DNA of 64,000 nt from Acetobacteraceae bacterium (GTDB lineage Bacteria > Pseudomonadota > Alphaproteobacteria > Acetobacterales > Acetobacteraceae), in the NCBI GenBank assembly GCA_021732665.1, contig JAKFUL010000019.1, positions 1-64,000 of the forward strand, written 5' to 3'. Every line of letters begins with the position of its first letter. Within the stretch, counting starts at the first letter, position 1. The translations under genes and the position numbers were made by a program. This document shows, piece by piece, positions 26,017-35,963 of the stretch. The notes below the pieces were generated by a model. It did not search any database. It was not told the origin of the DNA and saw only the letters and a list, made by a program, of their open reading frames with translations.

Positions 26017-27351
26017 TTATTTCCGCCAATATATTCCATCTCCATCGATCGCGAACATATTATCGGTTATCCCACGTTCTTTTCGGAAGTCAAGAATCGC
26101 CCGCCTTGCGTCCAGCACCACGCCGAAATCGTCACAAATCACGAAACCATTGGGCGGAACACTGTCGTAAAGCGCCACAAGCGTGTCCATCGTGCTGGAA
26201 TAGAGATCGCCGTCGAGCCGCAGGATGGCGAATGTCTGATCACGCAGCGGCGGCAGGGTTTCGGAAAACCAGCCCTCCACGAAACGCACATTGTCGCGCA
26301 GCAGGCCGTATTGGCGGAAATTCTCCGCCACCTCGGCACTGCCGATGGCGAGTTCGGGGCGGGTGTGGAAATCATGCAGCGTCGCCAGATCCTTGACATA
26401 GCGCGGATCGGGCGGCGGCAGGCCGGCGAAGCTGTCGGCGACGAAGACCTGGCGGTCATGCGCCCCATGCGCCGCCAGCACGCCGGCCATCAGGATGCAG
26501 GCGCCGCCGCGCCAGACCCCGGCCTCGATGACATGGCCGGGCACGCCCTCGGCCAGCACCGTCTCCATCGCCCAGCGCAGATGCCGCAGCCGGGTCAGGC
26601 CGATCATGCTGTGCGCCTGGGTCGGCAGGTCCCGCCCGGTCTCCCGCCGCGCCGGATCATAGACCGTGTCGCCATAGCTGCTATGCGAGGTGTCGCCGTA
26701 GATCACGTTGCACAGCGTGCGTTCCAGCAGGTCGAGATACATCGATCGCGGATCGGCGGCGGGTTCGGGCGGTTGCCAGCGTGGCAGCCGGCGGATGGTC
26801 TGCGACATCAGCGCGGCATGCTCCGCGCGCACCGCCGCCGCGGCCGCGGCGTCGCCCATCCTCTCGTGCTGGAAGGCCAGGCATTCGGCGCATTCCGCCA
26901 CGTCGGGACGCCAATGGAAGCATTGCCGGAAGGCCGCCAGGGCCTCCTCATCGCGCCCCAACCCGCGATACATGTAGCCCAGCATCATGCGGGCACGGAT
27001 CGGGGCATTGGCCGGCCAGCGATAGGGCGAGGGCCGCGGCGGCGGGACGGCGCCCAGCAATTCCTCGACCGCCTGCACATGCCGCTCTGCCGTCGGGTCC
27101 TGCCGCAGCAGGGTTTGCGCCAGCAGCACCCGCATCGCGCTGTCATCGAGGCCGGGGGCGGCCTGCGCGATCAGCAGGCGGGAGAAGGTCAGGAGGTCGC
27201 CGGTCTCGCTGGCGGCAAGAAGCTGACTGGCCAGGCCGGAGCCGGCCGGGTCATACCCGGCCTCCCACAACCCCTCCTCCTCGTCGGCCAGCATCGGAGA
27301 TGCCGCGGCGGCTAAGGCGTCGTCCTGCGGCTCGGGGTCGGGCTCGGTCAT
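26017..27351 (-). CDS. TylF/MycF-type SAM-dependent methyltransferase with N-terminal TPR-like region
   Basis: The first approximately 190 of 444 residues are helical with TPR-like spacing (MMLGYMYRGLGRDEEALAAFRQCFHWRPDVAECAECLA). From MYLDLLERTLCNVIYGD onward it matches macrocin-O-methyltransferase: the SAM site VIEAGVWRGGACILMAG, the metal-binding LRLDGDLYSSTMDTL and FVICDDFGVVLDARRAILDFRKERGI. It would methylate a sugar hydroxyl on a surface glycan, fitting its neighbour. The ATG at 27351 is preferred to a TTG eight codons upstream. Neither has a good ribosome site. Confidence 0.85.
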   Translation of the reverse strand: MTEPDPEPQDDALAAAASPMLADEEEGLWEAGYDPAGSGLASQLLAASETGDLLTFSRLLIAQAAPGLDDSAMRVLLAQTLLRQDPTAERHVQAVEELLGAVPPPRPSPYRWPANAPIRARMMLGYMYRGLGRDEEALAAFRQCFHWRPDVAECAECLAFQHERMGDAAAAAAVRAEHAALMSQTIRRLPRWQPPEPAADPRSMYLDLLERTLCNVIYGDTSHSSYGDTVYDPARRETGRDLPTQAHSMIGLTRLRHLRWAMETVLAEGVPGHVIEAGVWRGGACILMAGVLAAHGAHDRQVFVADSFAGLPPPDPRYVKDLATLHDFHTRPELAIGSAEVAENFRQYGLLRDNVRFVEGWFSETLPPLRDQTFAILRLDGDLYSSTMDTLVALYDSVPPNGFVICDDFGVVLDARRAILDFRKERGITDNMFAIDGDGIYWRK

Positions 27352-27506
27352 GCTCAAACTTGGGTGATCCCGCAAAACGCGCGCAAGCTAGCCGCCGCCC
27401 TTCGGCCGGGCAAGCCTGGACCAGGCCGGGTTCGCGTCGCCTGGCCCCGCCATTGCCGGGAGGATGATGGAAGGTTGCGGTGGCGCGAACGCCACGGATC
27501 ATGCTG

Positions 27507-28520
27507 CTAGACCAGTTCCCGGCCGCGCTCGCTCAGCACATAGCCGCGGTGCTCCATGAACGGTGCCCGGGTCGGCCATTGCTCGGCGAATTTCAGCCAG
27601 AGCCGGAGCATGTGGCGCTGCTGCCGCGGCTCCGTCCCATTGGTGAATTCGGTGCGCGAATGCAGCGTGGTATAGTTGTTGGCGAATTCCATGTCGCCGG
27701 GCTCGAGCATGAAATCCAGGCGCAGATCCTCGCGCTGCGTCGTCGCGTCCATGAAATCCAGCGCCTCGGTTTCCATCTCCGTCAGCGGGATGCCCAGCTT
27801 CACCGCCCCGGCATTGATCTGGTTGCGCAGGTAGCGGCTGGAGATCACGCCGTCACGGGCGCCGAAGACCGGGATGCGGCTCTCCGACACGCCGCGCCCG
27901 GTCAGCGCCTCCTCGCGCCGGATGTAGTGGAAGCCGTTGTAGAGCAGGCCGAGATATTCCGGGTGCGCCGCCAGGATCTCATTATGCACCGTGGTGGAGC
28001 TGACCAGGGAGGAGAGCCCGCCGGACAGGCCTTTCCGCAGGCACATCAGCCCGAGCAGGTCGCAGCTGTCGCTGTGAAAGGGCAGGTGGGCATTCGTCTC
28101 ATAGCCGCGGACATCGAGATTGCCGTAGCTGCGCCCCTGGTCGATGACATGGCCGAGCAGGTCGCCTTTGGTGTTCTGCCCCAGCGGATCGCCGAGATAG
28201 AGCCCCATGCCCCAGAACAGCAGGCCGACCTCGTCATCGCTGTAGCCCGAGATGTCCAGGCCGCGCATCACGCTGAAGCCCAGCCCGCCGCGGATTTCGG
28301 CGGCAAGGCGGGTCAGGGTTTCGGCCATGCGCGCGAGCGGAAAATCGCGCCTGGTCAGGTGCAACATGGGCACGCCGCAGCTCTGGGCGTGGCGCAGGCC
28401 GGAATCCAGCTCCGCCCGGTCGGCGGCGGAGAGGCGGATCAGCCAATGGCCGTCCTCCCCCAGATCGGCGCCGCGCCAGGCGCTGGGATGGTTGACCGGC
28501 TGCATATGCACAAGACCCAT
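27507..28520 (-). CDS. TauD/TfdA-like Fe(II)/2-oxoglutarate dioxygenase
   Basis: The start at 28520 follows AGGAG by 7 nt. The 337-residue protein has the iron-binding H-x-D pair His149/Asp151 in LPFHSDSCD and the distal His303 in RQQRHMLRLW, just upstream of the 2-oxoglutarate-binding Arg. A basic-acidic RDFPLARM start and NNYTTLHSRTEF are also family features. It would hydroxylate a substrate using 2-oxoglutarate and oxygen. As the last gene of the nine-gene transport and acyl-CoA operon, it probably acts on the imported compound or a pathway product. Confidence 0.88.
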   Translation of the reverse strand: MGLVHMQPVNHPSAWRGADLGEDGHWLIRLSAADRAELDSGLRHAQSCGVPMLHLTRRDFPLARMAETLTRLAAEIRGGLGFSVMRGLDISGYSDDEVGLLFWGMGLYLGDPLGQNTKGDLLGHVIDQGRSYGNLDVRGYETNAHLPFHSDSCDLLGLMCLRKGLSGGLSSLVSSTTVHNEILAAHPEYLGLLYNGFHYIRREEALTGRGVSESRIPVFGARDGVISSRYLRNQINAGAVKLGIPLTEMETEALDFMDATTQREDLRLDFMLEPGDMEFANNYTTLHSRTEFTNGTEPRQQRHMLRLWLKFAEQWPTRAPFMEHRGYVLSERGRELV

Positions 28521-28534
28521 GGCGGTTCTCCTGT

Positions 28535-29398
28535 TCAGTGGCGTTTCACATCCAAAGCGTCGCGCAAGCCATCGCCCAGCACGTTGAGCGCGATGACGAG
28601 CACGAAGATGACCAGCCCGGGGGCGATGGCCATCCAGGGTGCCGCCACCATGTGGCGCTGCGCCGCATTGAGCATGCTGCCCCAGGAGGGTGCGGGCGGC
28701 TGCTGCCCGAGGCCGAGGAAGGACAGCGAGGCCTCGGCGATGATCGCCGTCGCCGCCATGATCGAGGCCTGCACCAGCAGGGGCGGCGCCATGTTCGGCA
28801 GCATGTGGCGCAGCGCGATGCGCATCGGCGAGGCGCCGACGGCGCGCGCCGCCTCGACATAATCCTCGGCCCTGACCGCCAGCGCCGCCCCGCGGGCGAG
28901 CCGGATGAAGACCGGCAGCGAGGCGAGGCCGATGGCCAGCATGGCGTTGATCATGTCCGGCCCCAGAAACGCCGCCAGCGCGATGGCCACGATCAGGAAG
29001 GGGATGGCCAGCATGGCATCGGTGATGCGCATCAGCACAGCATCCACCCAGCCGCCGCGATAGCCCGCGATCAACCCGATGGGCACGCTGAGGCCCACCG
29101 CCACCAGCACCGGGATGACGCCGGCCATGAGCGAAATGCGGGTGCCGTGGATGACGCGCGAGAGCACATCGCGCCCGACCTCGTCGGTGCCCAGCCAATG
29201 CAGGTCGGAGGGCGGCCGGCGCACCGCCAAAAAATTCGAGCGCAGCGGATCGAAGGGTGCGATCAGCGGCGCGAACACCGCGACCAGCACGAAAGCCAGC
29301 ACCACCGCCGCCGCCAGCAGGGTGCCGGGCTGCCGGGCGAGCTGCCGCAGCACGCGCCGCAGCCTGGTGTCCGGCGCCATGGCGATGGTCGCGCTCAC
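28535..29398 (-). CDS. Peptide-type ABC transporter permease (DppC-like)
   Basis: The 287-residue protein has a DppC layout: a cytoplasmic N-terminus, one helix near 26-50, the FDPLRSNFLAVRRPPSDLHWLGTDEVGRDVLSRVIHGTRISL periplasmic/coupling signature, and the EAA loop RAEDYVEAARAVGASPMRIALRHMLPNMAPPLLVQ. It would form the inner-membrane channel with the preceding permease. The GTG start overlaps the DppB-like stop by 4 bp (GTGA); the next in-frame ATG, six codons in, is a less coupled alternative. Confidence 0.92.
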   Translation of the reverse strand: MSATIAMAPDTRLRRVLRQLARQPGTLLAAAVVLAFVLVAVFAPLIAPFDPLRSNFLAVRRPPSDLHWLGTDEVGRDVLSRVIHGTRISLMAGVIPVLVAVGLSVPIGLIAGYRGGWVDAVLMRITDAMLAIPFLIVAIALAAFLGPDMINAMLAIGLASLPVFIRLARGAALAVRAEDYVEAARAVGASPMRIALRHMLPNMAPPLLVQASIMAATAIIAEASLSFLGLGQQPPAPSWGSMLNAAQRHMVAAPWMAIAPGLVIFVLVIALNVLGDGLRDALDVKRH

Positions 29399-30345
29399 GC
29401 CCGCAGCCTTGGGTTGAGCAGGAAATACAGCATATCCGCGACCAGGCTCGTTGCGATGAACAGCACCGCCGAGACCAGCACCAGCCCCTGCACCACGGCG
29501 TAATCGCGATACAGCACGCCATCGACCAGCAGCTTGCCGAAGCCGGGGATGGAGAAAATCTGTTCCGTGAGCACGGCGCCGGAGAGCAATTGCCCGAACT
29601 CGATGGCGCCCAGCGTGACCACCGGCATCAGCGCGTTGCGCAGGGCGTGGCGCAGCACCACGCGCTTTTCGCGCAGGCCCTTGGCGCGGGCGGTGCGCAC
29701 GTAATCCGCGCCCAGCGATTGCAGCATGGCCGAGCGCGTGTGGCGCATCAGCACGCCCGCGATCCCGGTGCCCAGCACGATGCTGGGCAGCACGAAGCCC
29801 ATGATCGAACGCCAGGGGTCCTCCCGGAACGGCACGTAGCCTGAGGCAGGAAACCAGTTGAGATGCACCGAAAACGCCAGCACGAGCATGATGCCCAGCC
29901 AGAAATGCGGCACGGAGATGCCGCTCAGCGCGAAGAAGCTGCCGATGCGATCGGCCCAGGAACCACGCCGCGCCGCCGCCAGCACCCCGAGCGGCACGCC
30001 AATCGCTACCGCGATCACCATCGACGCCACGGCAAGCTGCAAGGTGATGCCGAGCTTGCCCATCAGCAATTCCGCCACAGGCACGTCATTGCGCAGCGAC
30101 ATGCCCAGGTCGCCGGAAAGTGCCGCGGTCAGCCAGCGCCAGTATTGCAGGGGTATCGGCAGGTCCAGGCCGTATTTGCGGCGCAGCTCGTCGACCGCCT
30201 GCGGGTCCATCTCCTCGCCGGCCATCGCCAGCGCCGGGTCGCCGGGCAGCAGATGCTGCAAGCCGAAGACCAGCACGGAGAGAATCAGCAGCGTGGGCAC
30301 CACCAATGCCAGCCGCTGGCCGAGGAAGAGCAGGAAGCGGGTCAT
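29395..30345 (-). CDS. Peptide-type ABC transporter permease (DppB-like)
   Basis: The 316-residue protein begins with the usual [38 protein letters not shown]. It continues with YGLDLPIPLQYWRWLTAALSGDLGMS and the EAA loop GADYVRTARAKGLREKRVVLRHALRNALMPVVTLG, ending FSIPGFGKLLVDGVLYRDY. These are diagnostic for DppB/OppB permeases. Its ATG at 30345 overlaps the binding-protein stop by 4 bp. A longer upstream in-frame extension overlaps the binding-protein gene and was rejected. Confidence 0.92.
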   Translation of the reverse strand: MTRFLLFLGQRLALVVPTLLILSVLVFGLQHLLPGDPALAMAGEEMDPQAVDELRRKYGLDLPIPLQYWRWLTAALSGDLGMSLRNDVPVAELLMGKLGITLQLAVASMVIAVAIGVPLGVLAAARRGSWADRIGSFFALSGISVPHFWLGIMLVLAFSVHLNWFPASGYVPFREDPWRSIMGFVLPSIVLGTGIAGVLMRHTRSAMLQSLGADYVRTARAKGLREKRVVLRHALRNALMPVVTLGAIEFGQLLSGAVLTEQIFSIPGFGKLLVDGVLYRDYAVVQGLVLVSAVLFIATSLVADMLYFLLNPRLRA

Positions 30346-31838
30346 TGCATCCGCAGGCCGCTGAGACGGATGGTGCTGTCGGGGTGGGCGACGAAGCCCT
30401 GCAACCGTGCGGAGAGACCGGTGAAAGTGCGGCGGTGCCACAGCACGATCACCGGCCGGTCATCGGCCACGATGCGGGCGGCGGCGCGGTAGGCCTCGCG
30501 CCTTGGGCCATCCTCGGTGGCTTCCTGGCCCTGGATCAGCAGGCGGTCCAAAGCCTCGTTGCAGTAGCGGCTGTCATTCTGCGGGCCCTGGCAGCTGAAA
30601 TGGGTGAAGGAATTGCCATCGGGGTGGGGCCGGCCGCTCCAGAAGGTGAACAGCGCCTCGAACCTCCCGCGCTGGCCGTTCTGCAGCATGGTCGCGTTGT
30701 CCTGGGTTTCCAGATTCATGGTGATGCCGGCCTCGGCCAGCATGGCCTGGATGAATTGCGCGGCTTCCTGCCTTTCCCGCTCCGCGGGCACCAGCAATGT
30801 GAAGGTGAGGTTGGCGGCCCCGGCCTCGCGCAGCAGCCGCCTGGCCAGCGCCACGTCGCGTCCCGGCACCGGGCGGCCAGGGTCGTAATACTGGCTTTGC
30901 GGGTTCACGAACTGGTTGCCGGGCACGTATTGGTTGTCGAACAGCGCCTGGACCATGACCCGGCGGTCGATCGCCGCCTCGATGGCGCGGCGGATGCGCG
31001 GGTCGCGGCCCAGGACCTGGCCGCGCGGGCCATTGCCGGTGTTCAGCCGCAGCGTGTGGAAGCCGAGATCCGGGGCGGCGGCGATGGCGACGCGCGGATC
31101 GGCGCGGAGCTGCGGCAGGTCGGTGGGGGTGATGCGCTCGGCGATCTGCAACTCGCCGCTGCGCAGGGCGGCCAGCCGCACCGTGCTGTCGGTGATCGGC
31201 AGGTATTCGATGCGGTCGAAATGATAGGCGGCGGCGTTCCAGTGCCCGGGGAAACGCTGCACCACGATGCGGCCCTGCGGCACGCGCTCCACGAAACTGT
31301 AGGGGCCGGCGCAGGTCGGGCGGCTGCCGAAGCGCTCGCCCAGCTCGCGCGCCGCTTTCGGCGAGACCATCATCCCCGAACGCTCGGCCAGGATGATGAG
31401 GAAGAGATAGGCCTGCGGGCGCCTGAGGCGGATGCGCAAGGTCAGCGGGTCCACCACCTCCATGCTGTCCAGCGCCGAAAGCTCGGAACGCCGCAGGCTG
31501 CCGGTGGTGGTGAGATGGCGGTCGAGGTTGAAGCGCACCGCCTCGGCGTCGAAGACCTCGCCGTCATGGAAGCGCACATCGGGCCGCAGCCGCAGCAGCA
31601 CCGAGAGGCCATCGGGGGCGATCTCATGACCCGTCGCCAGCATGGGCACCAGCTCCAGGCTGGTGCTCACATCGAACAGCTTGTCGCACAGCGCCGTCAG
31701 CGGCTGCCGGCCGCTGGCCAGGCGGTTGGTGGTGGGGTCCAGCGCGTCCGGGTCCTCGTTGATGCCGATGCGCAGCGTGCCCTGGGCGAGAACGGGGCCG
31801 GCCAGGAGCGCCAGCAGCAGGGCCAGAATACGGATCAT
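30342..31838 (-). CDS. ABC transporter substrate-binding protein, family 5 (DppA/OppA-like)
   Basis: A signal peptide ([19 protein letters not shown]) precedes a 480-residue SBP_bac_5 protein. Landmarks are [62 protein letters not shown] and [22 protein letters not shown]. It would bind an oligopeptide, glycoside or other bulky solute. The operon partners are acyl-CoA enzymes and a dioxygenase, not peptidases, so a non-peptide ligand is likelier. Its stop overlaps the DppB-like start. Confidence 0.9.
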   Translation of the reverse strand: MIRILALLLALLAGPVLAQGTLRIGINEDPDALDPTTNRLASGRQPLTALCDKLFDVSTSLELVPMLATGHEIAPDGLSVLLRLRPDVRFHDGEVFDAEAVRFNLDRHLTTTGSLRRSELSALDSMEVVDPLTLRIRLRRPQAYLFLIILAERSGMMVSPKAARELGERFGSRPTCAGPYSFVERVPQGRIVVQRFPGHWNAAAYHFDRIEYLPITDSTVRLAALRSGELQIAERITPTDLPQLRADPRVAIAAAPDLGFHTLRLNTGNGPRGQVLGRDPRIRRAIEAAIDRRVMVQALFDNQYVPGNQFVNPQSQYYDPGRPVPGRDVALARRLLREAGAANLTFTLLVPAERERQEAAQFIQAMLAEAGITMNLETQDNATMLQNGQRGRFEALFTFWSGRPHPDGNSFTHFSCQGPQNDSRYCNEALDRLLIQGQEATEDGPRREAYRAAARIVADDRPVIVLWHRRTFTGLSARLQGFVAHPDSTIRLSGLRMQ

Positions 31839-32890
31839 GCGGATGTCTCCTCAATCGGACGAAAATGGCCGAGCAGCCGGGCCAGGCGCGGTGCCATGGG
31901 TTCGGTCAGGGCCGGGCTGAGGCCGGGCCAGGGCGGCAGCCAGCGCCAGTGGTGGCAGGCCACGGCATGGCCGTCCTCCACCTCCAGCGCCGGCGCCTCG
32001 GCGCGGCAACGCTCGGTGGCGAAGGGGCAGCGGGGGTGGAAATGGCAGCCCGGCGGCGGGTCCATGGGGTTGGGCGGGTCGCCCTCCAGCACGATGCGTG
32101 GCCGCCGCTCCACCTCCGGCGCCGGCACGGCATCGAGCAGCGCGCGGGCATAGGGGTGGCGCGGGGTGGCGAAAAGCGCGGCGGTCGGCGCGGTTTCCAC
32201 CAGGCGGCCCAGATACATCACGGCGACACGGCTCGCGACCTGGCGCACCGCCATCAGGTCATGCGAGATGAACAGCATGGCCAGCCCCGCCTCGCGCTGG
32301 ACATCGCGCAGCAGGTTCAGGATCTGCGCCTGCACCGAGACATCAAGCGCGGAGACGGGTTCGTCGCACACCAGCAGCAGGGGTTCGAGGGCCAGCGCGC
32401 GGGCGATGCCGATGCGCTGGCGCTGGCCGCCGGAAAACTCATGCGGGTAGCGCCGCGCATGATCCGGCCGCAGGCCCACGCGGGTGAGCAAGATGGCGAC
32501 ACGCCGGTCGATCCCGGGCGTGGTGTCGATGCGATGCACCTCCAGCGGCTCGGCGATGATGTCGCGCACGGTCATGGCCGGGTTGAGCGAGGCGAAGGGG
32601 TCCTGGAAGACCAGCTGCATGTCGCGCCGCTGCGCCACCATGGCGGCGGCGGAGAGCCCGGCCAGCTCCTGCCCGCGGAAGCGCACATTGCCGGCGCTGG
32701 GCTCCACGAGGCGCAGGATCAGCCGGCCCAGGGTGGATTTGCCGCAGCCGCTCTCGCCCACCAGCCCCAGCGTTTCGCCGGCCTCGATGGCGAAGGAGAC
32801 GCCATCCACCGCCCGCACCTCGCCACGGCGGAAAAACCCGCCCAGCGAAAAATGCTTGCGCAGGCCCGTCACCTCCAGCAGCGGGCTCAT
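31835..32890 (-). CDS. Peptide-type ABC transporter ATPase (OppF/DppF-like)
   Basis: The 351-residue protein has Walker [11 protein letters not shown]-loop [16 protein letters not shown], signature [15 protein letters not shown], Walker [18 protein letters not shown] and the switch His in [10 protein letters not shown]. The C-terminal oligopeptide-transporter zone includes [22 protein letters not shown]. Four cysteines in that region may bind an iron-sulfur cluster as in OppD/DppD relatives. It overlaps both neighbours by 4 bp. Confidence 0.92.
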   Translation of the reverse strand: MSPLLEVTGLRKHFSLGGFFRRGEVRAVDGVSFAIEAGETLGLVGESGCGKSTLGRLILRLVEPSAGNVRFRGQELAGLSAAAMVAQRRDMQLVFQDPFASLNPAMTVRDIIAEPLEVHRIDTTPGIDRRVAILLTRVGLRPDHARRYPHEFSGGQRQRIGIARALALEPLLLVCDEPVSALDVSVQAQILNLLRDVQREAGLAMLFISHDLMAVRQVASRVAVMYLGRLVETAPTAALFATPRHPYARALLDAVPAPEVERRPRIVLEGDPPNPMDPPPGCHFHPRCPFATERCRAEAPALEVEDGHAVACHHWRWLPPWPGLSPALTEPMAPRLARLLGHFRPIEETSA

Positions 32891-33876
32891 GCCAGGGCGT
32901 CCAGCGGCGCGCGCAGGCAGGCCGAGGCATGGCCGGCCCCCATGCCGCGCAGCGCGGGTTCGGCCGCGCGGCAGGTCGCCACGCAGAATGGGCAGCGTGG
33001 GCCGAAGACACAGCCGGGCGGCGGGCTGCGCAGATCGGGCACCATGCCCTCGATGCCCGTCAGCGGCGCGTCGCCCGGAGCCGCGCGCGGCACCGCGCCC
33101 AGCAGGCCGACCGTGTAGGGGTGCTCGGGGTGGCCCAGGATGCGCGCCGCCGGGCCCTGTTCCACCAGGCGCCCGGCATACATCACCGCGATCTCATCGG
33201 CCAGGCTCGCAACCAGGCCGAGATTGTGGGAAATCAGCAGGATGGCCGTGCCATGCTCGGCCTGAATGGCACGCAGCAGCTCGACGATCTGCGCCTGCAC
33301 CGTGACATCCAGCGCCGTGGTCGGCTCATCGGCGATCAGCAGCCGGGGGTTGCCGGCCAGCGCCATGGCGATCATCACCCGCTGCCGCATGCCGCCGGAG
33401 AGACGGTGCGGGTATTCGTCGAAACGCCGCTCGGCGCCGGGAATGCGGACCTGGCGGAGCAATTCGATGGCCCGCGCCCGGGCCTCGCGCGCGCCCACCC
33501 TGGCATGCGCGCGCACCGCCTCGGCGATCTGGTCGCCCACGGTGAAGGCGGGGTTGAGGCTGCTCATCGGCTCCTGGAAGATCATCGCGACCGCGCCGCC
33601 GCGCAAAGCCCGCATCTCCTCCGGCGGCAGGGCGAGGAGGTCCACGCCATCGAGCAGGATGCGGCCCGCCGTGATCCGCGCGGCGGGCTTGGCCAGCAGG
33701 CCCATGATGGCCAGGGCCGTCACGCTCTTGCCGCTGCCGCTCTCCCCCACCAGCCCCAGGCAGCCGCCGGGGCGCAGCGTGAAGGAGGCGTGGCTGATGG
33801 CCGGCACAACGCCGTCGCGGGTGGCGAATTCCACCGCCAGCCCCTCGACCTGCAGCAGGGCGGGGGTCGTGTCCAC
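32887..33876 (-). CDS. Peptide-type ABC transporter ATPase (OppD/DppD-like)
   Basis: The GTG at 33876 begins two bases after the CoA-synthetase stop and was chosen over longer frames that overlap that gene. The 329-residue protein has Walker [11 protein letters not shown]-loop [15 protein letters not shown], signature [15 protein letters not shown], Walker [17 protein letters not shown] and switch His in [31 protein letters not shown] Cys-rich tail ([18 protein letters not shown]) is typical. It forms the ATPase pair with the OppF-like protein. Confidence 0.9.
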   Translation of the reverse strand: MDTTPALLQVEGLAVEFATRDGVVPAISHASFTLRPGGCLGLVGESGSGKSVTALAIMGLLAKPAARITAGRILLDGVDLLALPPEEMRALRGGAVAMIFQEPMSSLNPAFTVGDQIAEAVRAHARVGAREARARAIELLRQVRIPGAERRFDEYPHRLSGGMRQRVMIAMALAGNPRLLIADEPTTALDVTVQAQIVELLRAIQAEHGTAILLISHNLGLVASLADEIAVMYAGRLVEQGPAARILGHPEHPYTVGLLGAVPRAAPGDAPLTGIEGMVPDLRSPPPGCVFGPRCPFCVATCRAAEPALRGMGAGHASACLRAPLDALA

Positions 33877-33878
33877 GC

Positions 33879-35963
33879 TCAAACCGCCAGCATGGCGCGG
33901 CCATCGACGGCGACGGCGCGTTCGGCGCTGACCAGCAGCGGGTTGGCCTCGATGTCGACCAGCCGCTCGCCCAGATCGGCGGCGACGAAGCTGAAGCGGC
34001 TGATGGCGTCGCACAGCGCCTCCACCGCCAAAGCCGGGCGGCCACGGGCGCCGTGCAAAAGGGGGGCGAGGCGCAGCGATTCCAGCATGGCGCGGGCGCG
34101 GGCCGGCGAGACGGGGGCGGGGGCAAGGGCGAAATCACCCAGCAATTCCACCAGCACGCCGCCGAAGCCCACCAGCACGACGGTGCCGAATTGCGGGTCG
34201 CGCCGGGCGCCGAGCACGATCTCGGCCTCGCCCGCTACCATCTCCTGGACCGAAAAGCCTTCGACGAGGTCGCCGAGCTTTCTCGCCATGTCATTGGCGG
34301 CGGTCAGCACGGCGGCGGCATCGGGCAGGTTCAGCGCCACGGCTCCAACATCGCTCTTATGGGCGATGCGCCGCGAGACGGCCTTCAGCACGACCGGGAA
34401 GCCGAGAAGCTGCGCCGCCCGCGCCGCCGCCTCAGGCGTGGCCGCCAAAACCTCGCGCGCCGTGGCGATGCCATAGGCGGCCAGCGCCTGCTTGACCTCG
34501 GTCTCGGTGGCGGCGCCGGCGGGCAGGGCAGGGGCGTCGGGCAGGCCGGGCGGGCGCGCCGCCGGGGCCGAGATTTCGGCCAGCAGCCGGTCATGGGTGG
34601 CCACGATCTCCATCGCCCGGAGCGCATCCTCGAAACGGTCGAACCAGGGCAGGCCGAGTTCGCGCAGCGCGGCGCGCGGGCCATCCGCCGCCTGGCCGGG
34701 GGTGAGTGCGAGGAACATCGGCTTGCCCGAGGCCAGCGCCACCTCGCCCAATTGCCGCGTGCGCTCGGCGAAAAACGGCATGGAGGTCAGCACCACCAGC
34801 CCATAGCCCACGGCCGGGTCGGCCAGCAGCCGGCGCGCGGCCTCGCCGGTGATGTCGTCGGACAGCTCGGGGCGGCGGCCGCCCATGTCGATGGGGTTGT
34901 CGGCCTGCGGCGGCAAGAGGAGTTCGCCCAGCGAGGCGCGGGTTTCGGGCGAGAGCACGGCCAATTCCAACCCCATCTCGCTGACCCGGTCGCAGGCGAT
35001 GCCCGCGCCGCCGCCGGATGTCGAGACGATGCCCACGCCGCGCGCGGCACGCGGCGTCGGATTGCGGATCAGCAAATTGGCCGCGCGCACCATGTCATCG
35101 GGGTCACGCGCCTGGATTACGCCGGCGTCGCGGCACACCGCCTCGAATACCGCGAAACTGCCGGCCAGGCTGGCGGTGTGGGATTGGGCGGATTTCACCC
35201 CGGCCTCGGTGCGCCCGGTCTTGACCATGATGACGGGTTTTCCCGCCGCCCGCGCCGCCTCGGCCGCGCGGCGAAAACGCGCGCCGTCGCGCAGCCCTTC
35301 GACATAGAGGCAGATCGCCTTCGTGCCCGGGTCGTCCACCATGAATTCGAGAAAATCGCAGATCTCCAGATCCACCTGGTTGCCCAGCGACACGCAGTGC
35401 CGGAAGCCGATGCCATCGGTGTTGGCCCGATCGAAGACCGAGACCATCAGCGCGCCGGACTGGCTGATCATGCCGATCTGCCCGGTGGGCAGCCTGTCCG
35501 TGTCCAGCACCACCGAGGAACACAGCGGCATGCGGTGATGCGGCACGATCAGCCCCATGCAGTTGGGGCCGAGGATGCGCATGCCTGATGCGCGCGCGAT
35601 GGCGGCGATTTCGGCCTGCATGGCCGCCCCTTCCTCGCCGGCTTCCGCGAAACCGGTGGAGATGACGACGCAGGCGCCCACCCCCGCCAGGGCGGCGGCG
35701 CGCAGGCTGGCCACCAGCTCGGCCCCCGGCAGGGCCACGATGGCGACCTGGGGCGCCACCGGCACCGCGGAGATATCGGGAAAGGCGGGCAGGCCGCGCA
35801 GCTCCGACCTGCCCCGGTTGATCGGCACCAGCCGCCCCGCATAGCCGTGCCGGATCATGTTGAAGAGAATACGCCCGCCGAATTTCCCCCGGCTTTCCGA
35901 GGCGCCGAGGATGGCGACGGATTGAGGCTCCAGGATCTGCCGGATCGAAAGGCGTGGCGTCAT
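33879..35963 (-). CDS. ADP-forming acyl-CoA synthetase (acetate-CoA ligase family)
   Basis: The 694-residue protein is the fused NDP-forming type. A CoA-binding Rossmann domain (PQSVAILGASESRGKFGG) opens it. Succinyl-CoA-ligase domains follow, with the phosphohistidine in SAQSHTASLAGSFAVFEAVCRDAGVI, then a C-terminal ATP-grasp half (LPAGAATETEVKQALAAYGI, LKAVSRRIAHKSDVGAVALNL, DIEANPLLV). It would activate a carboxylic acid to its CoA thioester using ATP and phosphate. It overlaps the acyl-CoA dehydrogenase by 4 bp, so the imported acid is probably fed straight to beta-oxidation-type steps. Confidence 0.9.
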   Translation of the reverse strand: MTPRLSIRQILEPQSVAILGASESRGKFGGRILFNMIRHGYAGRLVPINRGRSELRGLPAFPDISAVPVAPQVAIVALPGAELVASLRAAALAGVGACVVISTGFAEAGEEGAAMQAEIAAIARASGMRILGPNCMGLIVPHHRMPLCSSVVLDTDRLPTGQIGMISQSGALMVSVFDRANTDGIGFRHCVSLGNQVDLEICDFLEFMVDDPGTKAICLYVEGLRDGARFRRAAEAARAAGKPVIMVKTGRTEAGVKSAQSHTASLAGSFAVFEAVCRDAGVIQARDPDDMVRAANLLIRNPTPRAARGVGIVSTSGGGAGIACDRVSEMGLELAVLSPETRASLGELLLPPQADNPIDMGGRRPELSDDITGEAARRLLADPAVGYGLVVLTSMPFFAERTRQLGEVALASGKPMFLALTPGQAADGPRAALRELGLPWFDRFEDALRAMEIVATHDRLLAEISAPAARPPGLPDAPALPAGAATETEVKQALAAYGIATAREVLAATPEAAARAAQLLGFPVVLKAVSRRIAHKSDVGAVALNLPDAAAVLTAANDMARKLGDLVEGFSVQEMVAGEAEIVLGARRDPQFGTVVLVGFGGVLVELLGDFALAPAPVSPARARAMLESLRLAPLLHGARGRPALAVEALCDAISRFSFVAADLGERLVDIEANPLLVSAERAVAVDGRAMLAV